Made by a program: the position numbers and the translations under genes. From Brachypterus glaber (lineage: Eukaryota > Arthropoda > Insecta > Coleoptera > Kateretidae): a DNA stretch of 64,000 bases. A model generated the notes under the pieces. The model saw only the letters and a list, made by a program, of their open reading frames with translations. It was not told the DNA's origin and did no database searches. Location: positions 100,106,893-100,170,892 of the forward strand of contig OY294044.1 in the NCBI GenBank assembly GCA_958510825.1, read 5' to 3'. Below are positions 19,918 to 64,000 of the stretch, piece after piece (within the stretch, counting starts at the first letter, position 1; every line of letters begins with the position of its first letter).

Positions 19918-20070
19918 TAAATGACAGCTTCTTTATTATCAACAGTTTTTGCATTTCGCGAAGTGTCTCCAACCACTTTTCTGTTTGCGTTTAAACTTCC
20001 AAAATTCCTTGCCCTCTGCACCAATCTTAAAATTACATTCTAGCTAGAATGTTCTCTTTTCGGAACACCG
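19918..20070 (-). pseudogene. Diverged inverted fragment of the transposase N-terminal region
   Basis: The plus strand here (atgacagcttctttattatc, ttccaaaattccttgccctc, tgcaccaatcttaaaat) matches the reverse complement of 18760-18886 at roughly four of five bases, with stops. It is an internal inverted partial duplication inside the same element. Confidence 0.75.
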
Positions 20071-20882
20071 ATAAAAAATTTTCCTATGTTCATTACTTTG
20101 AAATAAATAAAATTCAGTTATTGTATTTTTATTTTATTAATTTGTATTAAGAATTTATAGCCAGTAAATCAATTAAAAGATCTGAGTTTCTAATTAAAAA
20201 AAACACTACATTCAGCGCGCTGAATGGAGTTGCAGCGGCAGTTTGTTGCTGCCGTCTAAGACGGGTATCATAAAGCCGGATGGAGTGACCCTATAAAAAT
20301 AGAATATTTGATAGCCTCTGTCGGTTTTGTCAAAATATAATAACCTAAAAAGATTCTAATGTTGAAAGTCTTAAACAATGCACGAGTCAACCATTAAAAT
20401 GCAACCATAGTTACTAATAAGTAGGGAAAAACTAATTTTTAGGTAATTTAACATCAGCAACAGGATTGGTCAGATTAAATAGCTTCCTTTTTAATTAGTA
20501 TTGAAGATGGATTTTTTTTTTAATTTTTTTCATATTTTCCAGAGGGTTTTTAATATACCCTCAAATTTCGGTACGCGAGTTCTGGAACAGGCTGTATGTG
20601 TACGTTTAAAAATAAATTCCGCAAAATGAAAATGACCGAATTCCTTATTGCTCAATGGCTATAGCTGTTGCCATTAACTTTGTTTTCAACCACAAGCAAC
20701 ATCCAATGGACAAGATTCACACATCTTCAGTTGTTTGCCTGTTTTGACAATAAAAAACATTTTTAACTTTTGCTATTAAATTAATTTAAACAAAAAATTC
20801 GTCCCTGAAGAGGTTAAGATAAAAAATTACATACACAATTTTTTTTTAACAAATCATCATATTTGCACCATCATCGTCACTA

Positions 20883-21768
20883 GAGAGCCTTAATGTGACG
20901 TTTCCCGTCAAGGAAGAGAGTGGAGACTGAGGTGGAGACAATAAAATCTGGTAAAAATTGTTATTTGTTTGTTGGTAACAATGTTTTGGCATTAGATGTC
21001 ACAAATTACACGTGCGCACATTTTGAAAGAAAAGGTTTATTAAATGTTAAAAAGTCGGAAGAAAATGGGTTCCCTTTATTTAAGACTCTATTTCGTAATA
21101 ACAGAATGAAGAAAGAATATGATTAATCCAAATGGAGAACAAAAAAAATATGCGAGGTATGACAAACAAGTCATACAGCACTGTAAAAATATGTCATGAT
21201 CGAGGTCATGATTAATAACCTTCATAGTATATTAAAAAACAAATTGTATTCTATTTTGCTCAAAAATTAAAAAAAACTTACATTTAAATTGATGGCTGAT
21301 TTAGAGATTTTTGTTTTGGATTGGCATTACAGTTTACACTATGTTTATAATTCTAAGAACAAATGATATTTTGATATATTTTATAGTCATCTCTTCTCCT
21401 TTTTACTGCAATTAACCAATCCACAATTTTAACATGGTAAAAATAACCTAAACACAAAATATTGTAGAAAATTTAACTTTAAAGCGACATTGACCTTTGC
21501 ACAGAAAACGTCAAGCGATAGACCAGGTCTGTTGCCAACCCAAAAGAACAAAAAGTACAGACCACTTATGGGCCTATAAGAACACGCAAAAAGCGTGTGA
21601 TTATGAGCTTATAAGAGTCGCAAAATAGAAAAACATTTATTTTGACAAATTTATAACTAGAAGAGAAACTTGGCATATCCGGAAAAGGCTAAAACCACGT
21701 TTGCGGGTTTGTCATTTCCCTAGATTTTAAATTATGTCTCCACTCTTATTCTTGACATTAAGGCTCTC
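20883..21768. mobile_element. MITE with GAGAGCCTTAATG ends and TA flanks
   Basis: GAGAGCCTTAATGT and its inverse lie at the ends, each next to TA; agagtggagac is also mirrored 30 bases inside. About 886 bp. A 68-codon frame at 20920-21126 is not recognised. Confidence 0.65.
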
Positions 21769-21782
21769 TAAAGGTCACAATC

Positions 21783-22290
21783 TAGGGAGTCCACAGATCA
21801 GGTTAAATAGGGAATCAGGGAAAAGTCAGGGAAAATAACAGGAAAAAAAAACAGAAAAATGGAAACAAACTCTGGTTTACATAATAAATTACACAGCCAC
21901 ACAAAAAAAAAAAAAAACGTCCGGAGTTCATAGACTATTGTAGTCTACTATAATAGTATTCCTGTTCTTGACCGAATCTAATATTTTAAAAAATCGTTAG
22001 AACTTCAGACTTTTTTTATTTTGTGGGACTGTTATTAGTAATTAGTAATAACTTATTACTTTACTTTATTACAAGTATTTATTCATAAAGTTCTACCAAT
22101 CTATCGCCTCATTTTAAAGAAGAAAAGTAAAAAATTAAAAAAAATCATAACTCAAAACCCAAACATGTTTAAATTTTTTGCGTATTGGTTTTAAAAACTT
22201 ATTTGTGTGTATAATCAGGGAAAATTCTAAACTTTGATCAGGGAAATCAGAGAAACGTCAGGAAAAAATCAGGGAATCTAAATTTGCAAA
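21783..22290. repeat. Dispersed repeat, GTCCACAGATCAGG family, copy 1
   Basis: Starts gtccacagatcagg, contains many aatcaggga words and ends gggaatctaaatttgcaaaa. The same order of words occurs at 44068-44475. Confidence 0.7.
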
Positions 22291-22930
22291 ATCTGTTGTG
22301 CAATACTCGAGGATCAATTTTTCTTATAGGTTAAATTTCGAAAGTGGCGCAACTAGGATTTTTCATAATAAAATGGAAGGCCTTTGGGCTACGTAAGGTT
22401 GCCTTGTATTTCAAATTCATTAGCAAAACAATATTTTGTCAAAAAAAAAAAAAACATTATTTTTGAAAAGAAAGAAAAAAGTTTAAATAATACGTCCATA
22501 ATTTTAAATACAGGGTGGGCCGTCTAAGACTAATCAGATGATTTCTGGCGTTATATTAAGAGGTATCGATTTGATTTTTTTTTATGCATACTAGACCAAT
22601 AAAGCTATAACTTCATAAAAACAAAACTCCTCCACTACCTTTTTTTTAGAGGTACAGCCATACAAAGACGAATTTAGCAAATAAAAGTTAGTCAAAAACG
22701 CGAAAATTAAAAAAAAAATAAATTTTACTTTAAAGTTAATAAATAAATAAATATTTATTAATATTTTTTTAAATAAATAGCCTTAATTTTTAAGTAAAAA
22801 ATCGGAAAAATATTGGTAATTTTAAAAATTTCTTTCTGTGTTTCAATAAAAAAGTTTTAACTAAGTTAGCTGCGCTGTAATTTTTCCTATCGGCATTCTT
22901 TCATGTCAATTCTGTCAATTTAACTTAAAT
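22291..22930. other. AT-rich sequence
   Basis: Holds the word tacagggtgggccgtctaag near 22511, which resembles an element end, but its partner was not found. Confidence 0.4.
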
Positions 22931-23841
22931 CACTACCCTGATAGCACAAAAACCTTTTAAGAAGATTCTTAAAATAAATGTATCAAATCAAATAAGAATG
23001 TTTTAAGAAACATGTTAAGAATGTTCTTAGAAGTAGGTACATGTACTTTTAAGAATGTTCTAAGCATGTTTCTTAAAATATTCTTATTTGATGCATTTAA
23101 ATAATAATATTGAATATTGCGCATGAGCAAACAAAGTAGGTTGGCGTTTCAGAATTCTACATTAATGAAGGTTTTCTCTTTCTTTCAAATATATTTTATG
23201 ATGCTTGATCCTTTTTATGGAGTGATATCATAAATTTGGACATGTCGAATTTTTGCGTCTTTTTGATAAAGATAATAATTAAAGTATATAAAAATCTTTA
23301 GATATAGCATCCATCAGGTAAGATTCATGTGCGATATGCAGTTTACTGTGAAAGCAAACTTTCTACCAAAATAAATATAAAAATAATGCACCACACAAAA
23401 ATTCAATGTTTAGAGAAAAAAATTGCAAATAATTATCATTTAAAAAAATAATAATTTTTATTTTTTGTCTACAACTATATAAAATCACTTTGTCTAAAAA
23501 TATATACATTTCTACTACTTAAGGGTAAAACTTATGTTATTTTTCAACAATTTTAAGAATATTTGTTATTCTAACCTAATTTAAAATAATATAGACGCCA
23601 TATTACTATTCTAAAAATATTCCCATTAGAATATTTTAAGAATATGTATTCGGAACATTCTTAGCAAAATACTCTACTCATGCTAAGAACGTTTAGACTA
23701 GAAGCACTTATGCTACTACAGCAGTGCACCTTTTAAGAACATGCTTAGCATGTTTACAGCATTATGCTATAGCATATAAGAACATTTTCAAGGAAACGAT
23801 TAAAAAACCTTCTTAGGATGAAGTGTGTTATCAGAGTAGTG
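22931..23841. mobile_element. MITE with CACTACCCTGATAGCACA ends
   Basis: The left end CACTACCCTGATAGCACA mirrors the right end TGTGTTATCAGAGTAGTG. Subterminal regions carry many inverted copies of ttaagaatgttctta-like words. About 911 bp. It lies 22 bp from the transporter exon at 23864-23972, on the donor side. Confidence 0.8.
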
Positions 23842-23863
23842 CCGTAAATAAATATTAACTTAC

Positions 23864-57583
<33,720 letters not shown>

Positions 57584-58277
57584 CTAAAAAAAAATATTAA
57601 TTAAAAAAGATATTAAATAAGACTTTTTGCGTGGCCACGGAGGGCTTGGATCAACTTTAAAACAAGAGTCCTTGCACCGATGGGATTTTTTCATAAATCT
57701 CTTCTACGTTGTCTCACGAGAACTTATTGTAAAAAAAATCAATGTTTAAAAAGTTTAACCCCCTATAAGTTTTTTGTTTTTGAGGGGATTACTTTTAAAA
57801 AAGAATAGGGATCTTTCCCTCATAGAATTTTCCTAAAAATTTCAAGTCGATCGGATTATTCGTTTTTGAGTTATCGTGTACACAAAAAACGTGATATCGG
57901 ACGGAAAGACCGACAGACGCCTTGACTAGTATAATATTATAAAAAAACACTTTGTATTTGATTTTTAAAGAAACCGCTATTCGCCTCTCGTCAAGGCTCC
58001 AAGATTTTTATAGGCAGTCGACGTGTTAAGTTCTAACATTCCAAAAAAACAATTTTCGATGTCAGTCCGTCGCATCGGTACTATACGTCCAGAGGGCCTA
58101 CCCTTTGACAGATAATGAAACTTAAGCTTCTTTTAAGATATGTTTCTCTACTTTTCGAAAAAGCCCATTTTTTTTTTAATTGTCTAGAGATTTTCAAATT
58201 TTGTTCGCTAATAGTAAATTACAAACATTACTGGTTTTCCACAGAAAAATATTTTTTGCAATTGTGGCAAATCCGCG
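57584..58277. repeat. Inverted copy of the TGTCCGTCC dispersed repeat
   Basis: 57770-57925 (cccctcatagaa, tcgttttttgagttatcgtg-like text, gacggaaagaccgacagacg) is the inverse of the text at 1198-1330 and 49918-50040. The rest is unremarkable. Confidence 0.6.
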
Positions 58278-58805
58278 TTAAAAGGGTATAGCCGGGTAAG
58301 CATGTAAAAAGTGCCCCTGACAGATGTGAGGTTTGGGTTGTATTTTTCGAATGTGTATGTAATAAAACAAAATTGAGCAAAATTTTAGCCCGCTACCTTT
58401 TTCCAAACAATAGTTACACTGAGAAAAGTGTTTTTTAGTTTTAATTTTTTTTTCGACGTACTTTTTTTAACAGAAAAAAATCTGGAAAAAATTATAATAG
58501 AACTTACTATAAAGGTGAATATCCTGAATGTTTTTCAGCCTGAAAAATTAAGTAGTCATTTAAAAATTTGGCACCAAGCAAAAAAATAACAGTTTATTAG
58601 TCCATTATAAGCTATTGAAGTTAAAAAAAGAAAATTTCGAAAAAAATATGTCCCTTCTCAAAATAATAAAAATAATGAACTATTGTTTGGAAAAGGGTAG
58701 GGGGCTAAAATTTTGGTCAATTTTATTTTACACATTCGAAAAATGCAACTCAAACCTCAAATCTGCCAGGGGCACTTTTTACATGCTTACCCGGCTATAC
58801 CCTTC
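58278..58805. mobile_element. Foldback element with AGGGTATAGCCGGGTAAGC ends
   Basis: agggtatagccgggtaagca mirrors tgcttacccggctataccct; the arms of about 140 bp also share gtgcccctg, aacctcaaat and ttccaaacaatagtt. Confidence 0.9.
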
Positions 58806-58947
58806 GAACTGGTGAGAGCAAGAAGGGAAAAATTCCACTCGATCCAACTTTCGGCGATTAACAAAAAACTTTATAGCCATAACTCATTTTTTTAAATACC
58901 ACCCTATTATTTAGCTAAATAAAGAATTAAATTTTCTTTAAAATAAA

Positions 58948-61900
58948 TATGGATACCCTATGGGTCAAATTTTTTAATACCATACCACCTTCACATGTCA
59001 ATCTCACCGATTTTCGTCAAATTTGGTACACAAGTTCACTAATGCATTGTAACAACAAATGTAAAGTAAAAAAGCTTAAAAAAAATTTTTCGCCGATTTA
59101 TGGACAAAACAAGTTTTTGTGGTTTTTCATAAATAATAAAATTTGTGAAATGCAATTTTTTCAAAACTCTTTTATAAAATGATTATTTATGGTTATGCTC
59201 AAAATTTGTGATATTACAAACACGTAAATGCTTTATAAAGAGAAAAGCGCAAATTAAAAAACTAATACATTTCGCTCTTCTTCTTCTTCTTCTTTAAATA
59301 TAAATTTTTCTCGCTTTTTAGGGTCGCATTCAATCCAAATTTTTAAAGGGGGCCCCTAATTTTTTCGAGATGTCAAATAAGGCAAACGAGGGCCCAAATA
59401 TACCTCTATCGGTGATATAAAATTTGTTCTGGTATTTTGTTATCTAAACCCTCTACGAGCCCCTTTAAAAATGGCTAAAAATAGTAAAATAATAAAATTT
59501 GTGGAATGCAACTCTTTTAATATTTTGTTATATACTGTTTATTTTTTGTGAAAAATTGCTCAAAATTTGTTATATTACTAACACTTAAATGCTTTTTAAA
59601 GGAAAATGCGCAAATTAAAAAAATATATATACTGCTCTTCTTTAAATATAATTTTTCCTCGCTTTTTAGGGTCGCATTCAATCCAAATTTTGAAAGGGGG
59701 CCCCCAATTTTTTTGACATATCAAATAAAGCAAAGGAGAGCCCAAACATACCTCTATCGGTGATATAAAATTTGTTCTTGTATTTTGAGATCTAAACCCT
59801 CTACGAGCCCCTTAAAAATGGCTAAAAATGGTAAAATAATAAAATTTGTGAAATTCTTTTAATATTTTGTTATAAAATGTTTATTTTTAGTTAAATATTT
59901 CTCAAAATTTTTGTGTTACCAACACGTAAATGCTTTATAAAGAAAAATGCCCAAATTAAAAATAAAATACATTTGGCTCTTCTTCTTCTTCATTAAATAT
60001 TAATTTTTCTCGCATTTCAAGGTCGCATTCAATCCAAATTTTGGGGCCCCTTATTTTTTTCAAGATTTTCAAAGGGGCAAACTAGAACCCAAACATACCT
60101 CTATCGATGATATAAAATTTGTTCTGGTTGTTTGAGATCTAAACCATCTACGAGCCTTTTAAAAATGGCTGAAAATGGTAAAATAATATATATATATATA
60201 GGACCAATATTTTTTTTGAGATGTAAAGAAAGGTAAATGAGAGCCTAAACATACATCTATCGATGATATAATTTTTGTTTTTTGTTTTTTAAGATGTAAA
60301 CCCTCTACCAGCCATTGGAAAATAGCTGAAAAATGGTAAAATTTAAAAATAAGCGCCTAAGGGTATTTTACCTATTCAAGAGCTATTTTCAATATACCTT
60401 TATATTTAAAATAATTACAAAATAATGTAACGATGGGCTTTTTAGCACTTTTAAAAATCATTTAATTTATTTTGGATATATTTTATTCATGGGACCAACT
60501 AATCCTTGGAAAAAAAACTGCAACTGCAACATATAAAAATCACTTTTTAATATATATTAGTCATGAATTTTTTTTTTGACCTCTGGACCTCAAATATAGT
60601 ATACACATGACTTTAAATAATACCTAAACATCTTCCAAAAATAAAGTCTCTAGAAATATTTTTTGAACGATTTGATCTAGAAACTTTATTTTTGGTAGAT
60701 GTTTAAGCAGTACAAAAAGTAATTTGCATAATGAACTTAAAGTCTGGTCAAACCATTCGAAAGTAATTAAGAAAAATATAAAAAGTGGTAGTTTTACCCG
60801 GCTTTGATTAACTTTGATTTTTACAAAAATAAAACTAGATCTTCTCCTGCATGTGAAAAAAAAATAAAAAAAAACGTTTGTCGATATCTCATCTAGAAAT
60901 TAAGATATAATGCTAACATACATAGAGACATACCGACAGACGATGTTTTTGCAGATTTCGAATCAAAATGTTCTAAAACGTCGAGAAAAGAGAAAAAACA
61001 TGATCAACAATATTTACCCAACATGCACGAATTTAACACTTCACACTATTTTGGATATGCCAATGCCATATGATGCCATATATATATATATATTCACAAT
61101 AAAGCAATATAAATGTTTACTGAGCAAACTTCTCTAATGTTAGTCGTTTTCGAGATGTATTTCGATATACAGTCCATTAATTCATAAAATTCAAGGAAAC
61201 GGGCCTATTTTTAAAAGGTTATTGCTCCAAAACTGTTAAAGGATTACAACATACAGAAATTTCAGCCAAATCCGCTGAAAGGTACTTTCCTTAGTAAATG
61301 TCTAGATAAATGTGCACATTTTGTAAATTAATTAAATTATTTTTTTCTAGTAGGCGGCATTGACTTTGACAGTTCTATATAGCTTATCTTAAGTATTATA
61401 ACAATTTGAATTTGCCGATTAAGCCATATTTTTTTGCGACAAAAGGGGCGGATATGCATAAATGTATGATCCATAAACATATGTGCATATACGCCAGTTT
61501 CATTAAAAATCTGTAAAATAACGAAGATTCCCTAAAAGTATGCCACAATTTATGAACTAAGCCTAAATTCTTAAAATATATAAAAAATTGATTTTTACAT
61601 GTTGCAATATTTAATTTTTTTCCAAGTGTCGTTTGGTCCCATGAACAAAATATATCAAAGATAAATGCTTTTCAAAAGGGACAAGGACCATATCGTTACA
61701 TTATTTTGTACTTAATGTAAAAATAAAGGTACATTGAAAATAGCTCTTGAGTAGATAAAATGCGCTTATTTTTAAATTTTACCATTTTTTAGCTATTTTC
61801 CAAGGGATGGTAGGGGGTTTAGATCTCAGAAAATCAAAACAAATTTTATATCATCGATAAGGGTATGTTTGGTCTCTCGTTTGCTCGAATGCGAGAAAAA

Positions 61901-62950
61901 TTATTTTTTAAGGAAGAAGAAAAACAGCCAAATGTATTTTTTTTAATTTGCGCATTTACGTGTTATTAATATAACACATTTTAAGCAATTGTTAACAAAA
62001 AATAAACATTTTATATTAAAACATTAAAAGAGTGGCATTTTACAATTTTTTTTTATTTTACCATTTTTAACAATTTTTAAGAGGCTCGTAGAGGGTTTAG
62101 ATCTCAAAATACCAGAACAAATTTTATATCACCGATATAGGTATGTTTGGGCTCCCGTTTACCTTATTTGACATCCCAAAAAAATTAGGGGCCCCCTTTC
62201 AAAATTTGAATTGAATGCGATCCTGAAAAGCGAAAAAAAATTATATTTAAAGAAGAAGAAGAAGATCAAAATGTATTTTTTTATATTTGCGCGTTTTCAT
62301 TTATAAAGCATTTAAGTTTTAGTAATATCACAAATTTTGAGCAATTTTTAACAAAAAGTAAACATTTTATAACAAAATATTAAAAGAATGACATTTTACA
62401 ATTTTTTTTATTTTACCATTTTTAGCCATTTTTAAGGCGCTCGTAAAGGGTTTAGATCTCAAAATACCAGAACAAATTTTATATCACCGATAGAGGTATG
62501 TTTGGGCTCCCGTTTGCCATATTTGACATCTCAAAAAAATTAGGGGCCCCCTTTCAAAATTTGGATTGAATGCGACCCTAAAAAGTGAGAAAATTTTATA
62601 TTTAAAGAAGAAGAGGAAGAGCCAATTGTGTTTTTTTTTTTAATTTGCGCATTTCCCTTTATAAAGCATTTTCATGTTAGAAATATTACAAATTTTGAGA
62701 TAATTTTGACAAAAAATAAACATTTTATAAAAGAGTTTTGAAAAAGTTGCATTTTACAAGTTTTATTATTTACGAAAAACAACAAAAACTTGTTTTGTCC
62801 ATAAATCGGCGAAAAATTTTGTTTAAGCTTTTTTACTTTACATTTGTTGTTATAATGCATTAGTGAACATGTGTACCAAATTTGACGAAAATCGGTGAGA
62901 TTGACAAGTGAAGGTGGTATGGTATTAAAAAATTTGACCCCTATACCTAA
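58948..62950. repeat. Giant palindrome with tandem units in each arm
   Basis: Outer arms mirror gtcaaattttttaataccat, caccgattttcgtcaaattt and gtaacaacaaatgtaaagta. Each arm then holds about three units of 340-360 bp (ctcttcttctt at 59274, 59633 and 59978; inverted at about 61912, 62252 and 62603), each with gggtcgcattcaatccaaat, cctctatcggtgatataaaa and taaaccctctacgagcccc. The mirror continues to at least 60420 and 61700. The 66- to 101-codon frames inside are accidents of the repeat. Confidence 0.9.
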
Positions 62951-64000
62951 CATTAACCGTTTTCGAGTTGTTTGCAAACTATTGTGAAAAAGCCGTATTT
63001 CTATAATAAATTTTACAATGAATTTTATATCCCCCCTCGTCTCCCCATCACCCCCATACGCGTATAAGGCTAAGTTAACCCCCTCTCTGTTCCACCCACT
63101 TAGAAAGCTAAAATTTAGTACACATGCTTAACTCGTTTGATAAAACAATTTTATATAAAAATTTCCCCCCAATCCCCCACCCCTAAAATTAAAAAAAATC
63201 CATTTTTTACCCACATGAGATAATTTAAAACTAAAATTAGGTTACATACTCAGTGATGATAAAATTTTAAAATAAATTTTACATCCCCCTTATCTCCTCA
63301 TCACCCCGCATACCTTCCCTCTGTTTCACCCACTTAGAATAAACGTAGAGAGCTGAAATTCGGTATACATGCTTATCTCTGATGACAATACAATTTTATA
63401 TAACATCCTCCCCACCCATAAAATTTGAAGAATACTTTTTTTTCAAATGCATCAAAATTTCTGTCAGTTAAACATAAACAAATATACATGTAAGGATTAC
63501 CATGCATTGAATAATACACAAGGCCGGCCTTAGAATTTCGGCCCCCTAAAGCAAGCTTCCCCAGGTAGCAAGGGATGTTATATTATAAGAAATTAACATC
63601 ACTTTTGGGTGTATTTTTAAACTAAATCATAACATCACATATTATTGAAAAATAACATGTATTTAACATCACATTTGCAACGTAACACGTGTGACGTGAC
63701 AACCATGTTATTTAATAACAAATATTTAGCAACGCTGTGAATATATCTCATGTCACATATTAACGTGGCTTTCACGTGAATGTCATGTTATTTTGCTTCT
63801 CACCGACGTTCGAAGCTAAAAAATCGATATAAGATGATGTTGATAGAGTAAATTATTATAAGGAAATTGTATACACATTATACGATTTCCAATGGGTAGG
63901 GGGCTCTGCCGGGCTTCTCAAGACCACGGACACGGATTAAAGGAATATATTCTCCGCTTAATCTGCAATTTCGTATTTAGAATCTATCTGTTTCAATCTG
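62951..64000. repeat. Imperfect direct repeat and AACATCACA-rich tail
   Basis: About 63010-63220 and 63265-63425 repeat in the same order ttttatatcccccctc, ccacccacttagaa, gctaaaatt and acaattttatataa. 63590-63780 holds many taacatcaca-like words. An element-like word aaggccggccttag lies at 63521. No gene. Confidence 0.55.

Larger units (their letters stand above)
16124..20594 (+). mobile_element. Tc1/mariner transposon, DD41D (rosa-like)
   Basis: The inverted ends CAGCCTGTTTCAGAACTCGCG and the matching right end agree over about 75 bp with a single mismatch, and each is flanked by TA (16122-16123, 20595-20596). Without the Penelope insertion the element is about 2.2 kb. It encodes an apparently complete, intron-containing transposase and carries a diverged inverted fragment of its own N-terminal coding region at 19918-20070. 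Confidence 0.9.
16100..20813. mobile_element. piggyBac-like MITE, outer layer of a triple nest
   Basis: TTAA at 16096-16099 and 20814-20817 flanks CCTCTTCAGGGAC and its exact inverse GTCCCTGAAGAGG. TTAA target duplications with CC-starting termini are the piggyBac signature. Removing the inserted mariner leaves about 241 bp, so this is a short non-autonomous copy. Confidence 0.75.

Noticed and set aside
20920..21126. 68-codon frame that looks protein-like
   Set aside because: No motif recognised, opens at GTG, and lies in a TIR element; insufficient support.
58615..62977. Frames of 60-101 codons in the giant palindrome
   Set aside because: They recur with each repeat unit, differ in frame between units and have no domain.

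Overview
This window is AT-rich, intron-bearing nuclear DNA of an arthropod, most likely an insect. The evidence is an errantivirus-type LTR element primed by tRNA-Ser, rosa-like Tc1/mariner and Penelope elements, Transib-, piggyBac- and hAT-like remnants, dense foldback MITEs, and a split host gene for a cationic amino acid transporter. The species cannot be named from the sequence. There is one 200-base assembly gap (27490-27689).

Layout. 1-1435: repeat-rich flank. 1436-9290: an almost complete Ty3/gypsy errantivirus on the minus strand, with LTRs differing at one of 249 bases, PBS, PPT, gag (one in-frame stop), a -1 slippery site, intact pol, and env (one frameshift). Pol carries an extra domain between RNase H and integrase that reads as a TARG1/OARD1-type macro domain (ADP-ribosyl hydrolase) with both catalytic residues kept. 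9751-15490: a minus-strand non-LTR 3' end, foldback elements, a Transib-like element nested in another TIR element, and a lone terminal exon of an unknown plus-strand gene (13223-13453). 16100-20813: a three-level nest, in which a piggyBac-like MITE holds an intron-containing DD41D mariner, and a Penelope-like element sits at the start codon of that transposase.

23864-57583: nine minus-strand exons of one SLC7A-type cationic amino acid transporter (CAT), all with GT-AG borders and matching phases, giving about 461 residues. The 5' exons (about the first quarter of the protein) and the last exon were not found and probably lie outside. Its introns, one of about 15.5 kb, are filled with palindromic elements, several within 19-30 bp of splice sites. 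They also contain a 174-bp tandem array (46361-47490), an hAT element with a perfect 8-bp duplication (51802-52828), and a plus-strand remnant encoding a K/E-rich, RGG and YNPAY-repeat protein end (55734-56155).

57930-64000: upstream of the visible CAT exons, dominated by a 4-kb palindrome (58948-62950) whose arms are tandem units of about 350 bp. It is related to the palindromic complex at 24382-28995.

How the parts relate: the only convincing host gene is the transporter. The errantivirus is the only element with near-full coding capacity, and it is disabled by two small lesions. No tRNA, rRNA or CRISPR features were seen.
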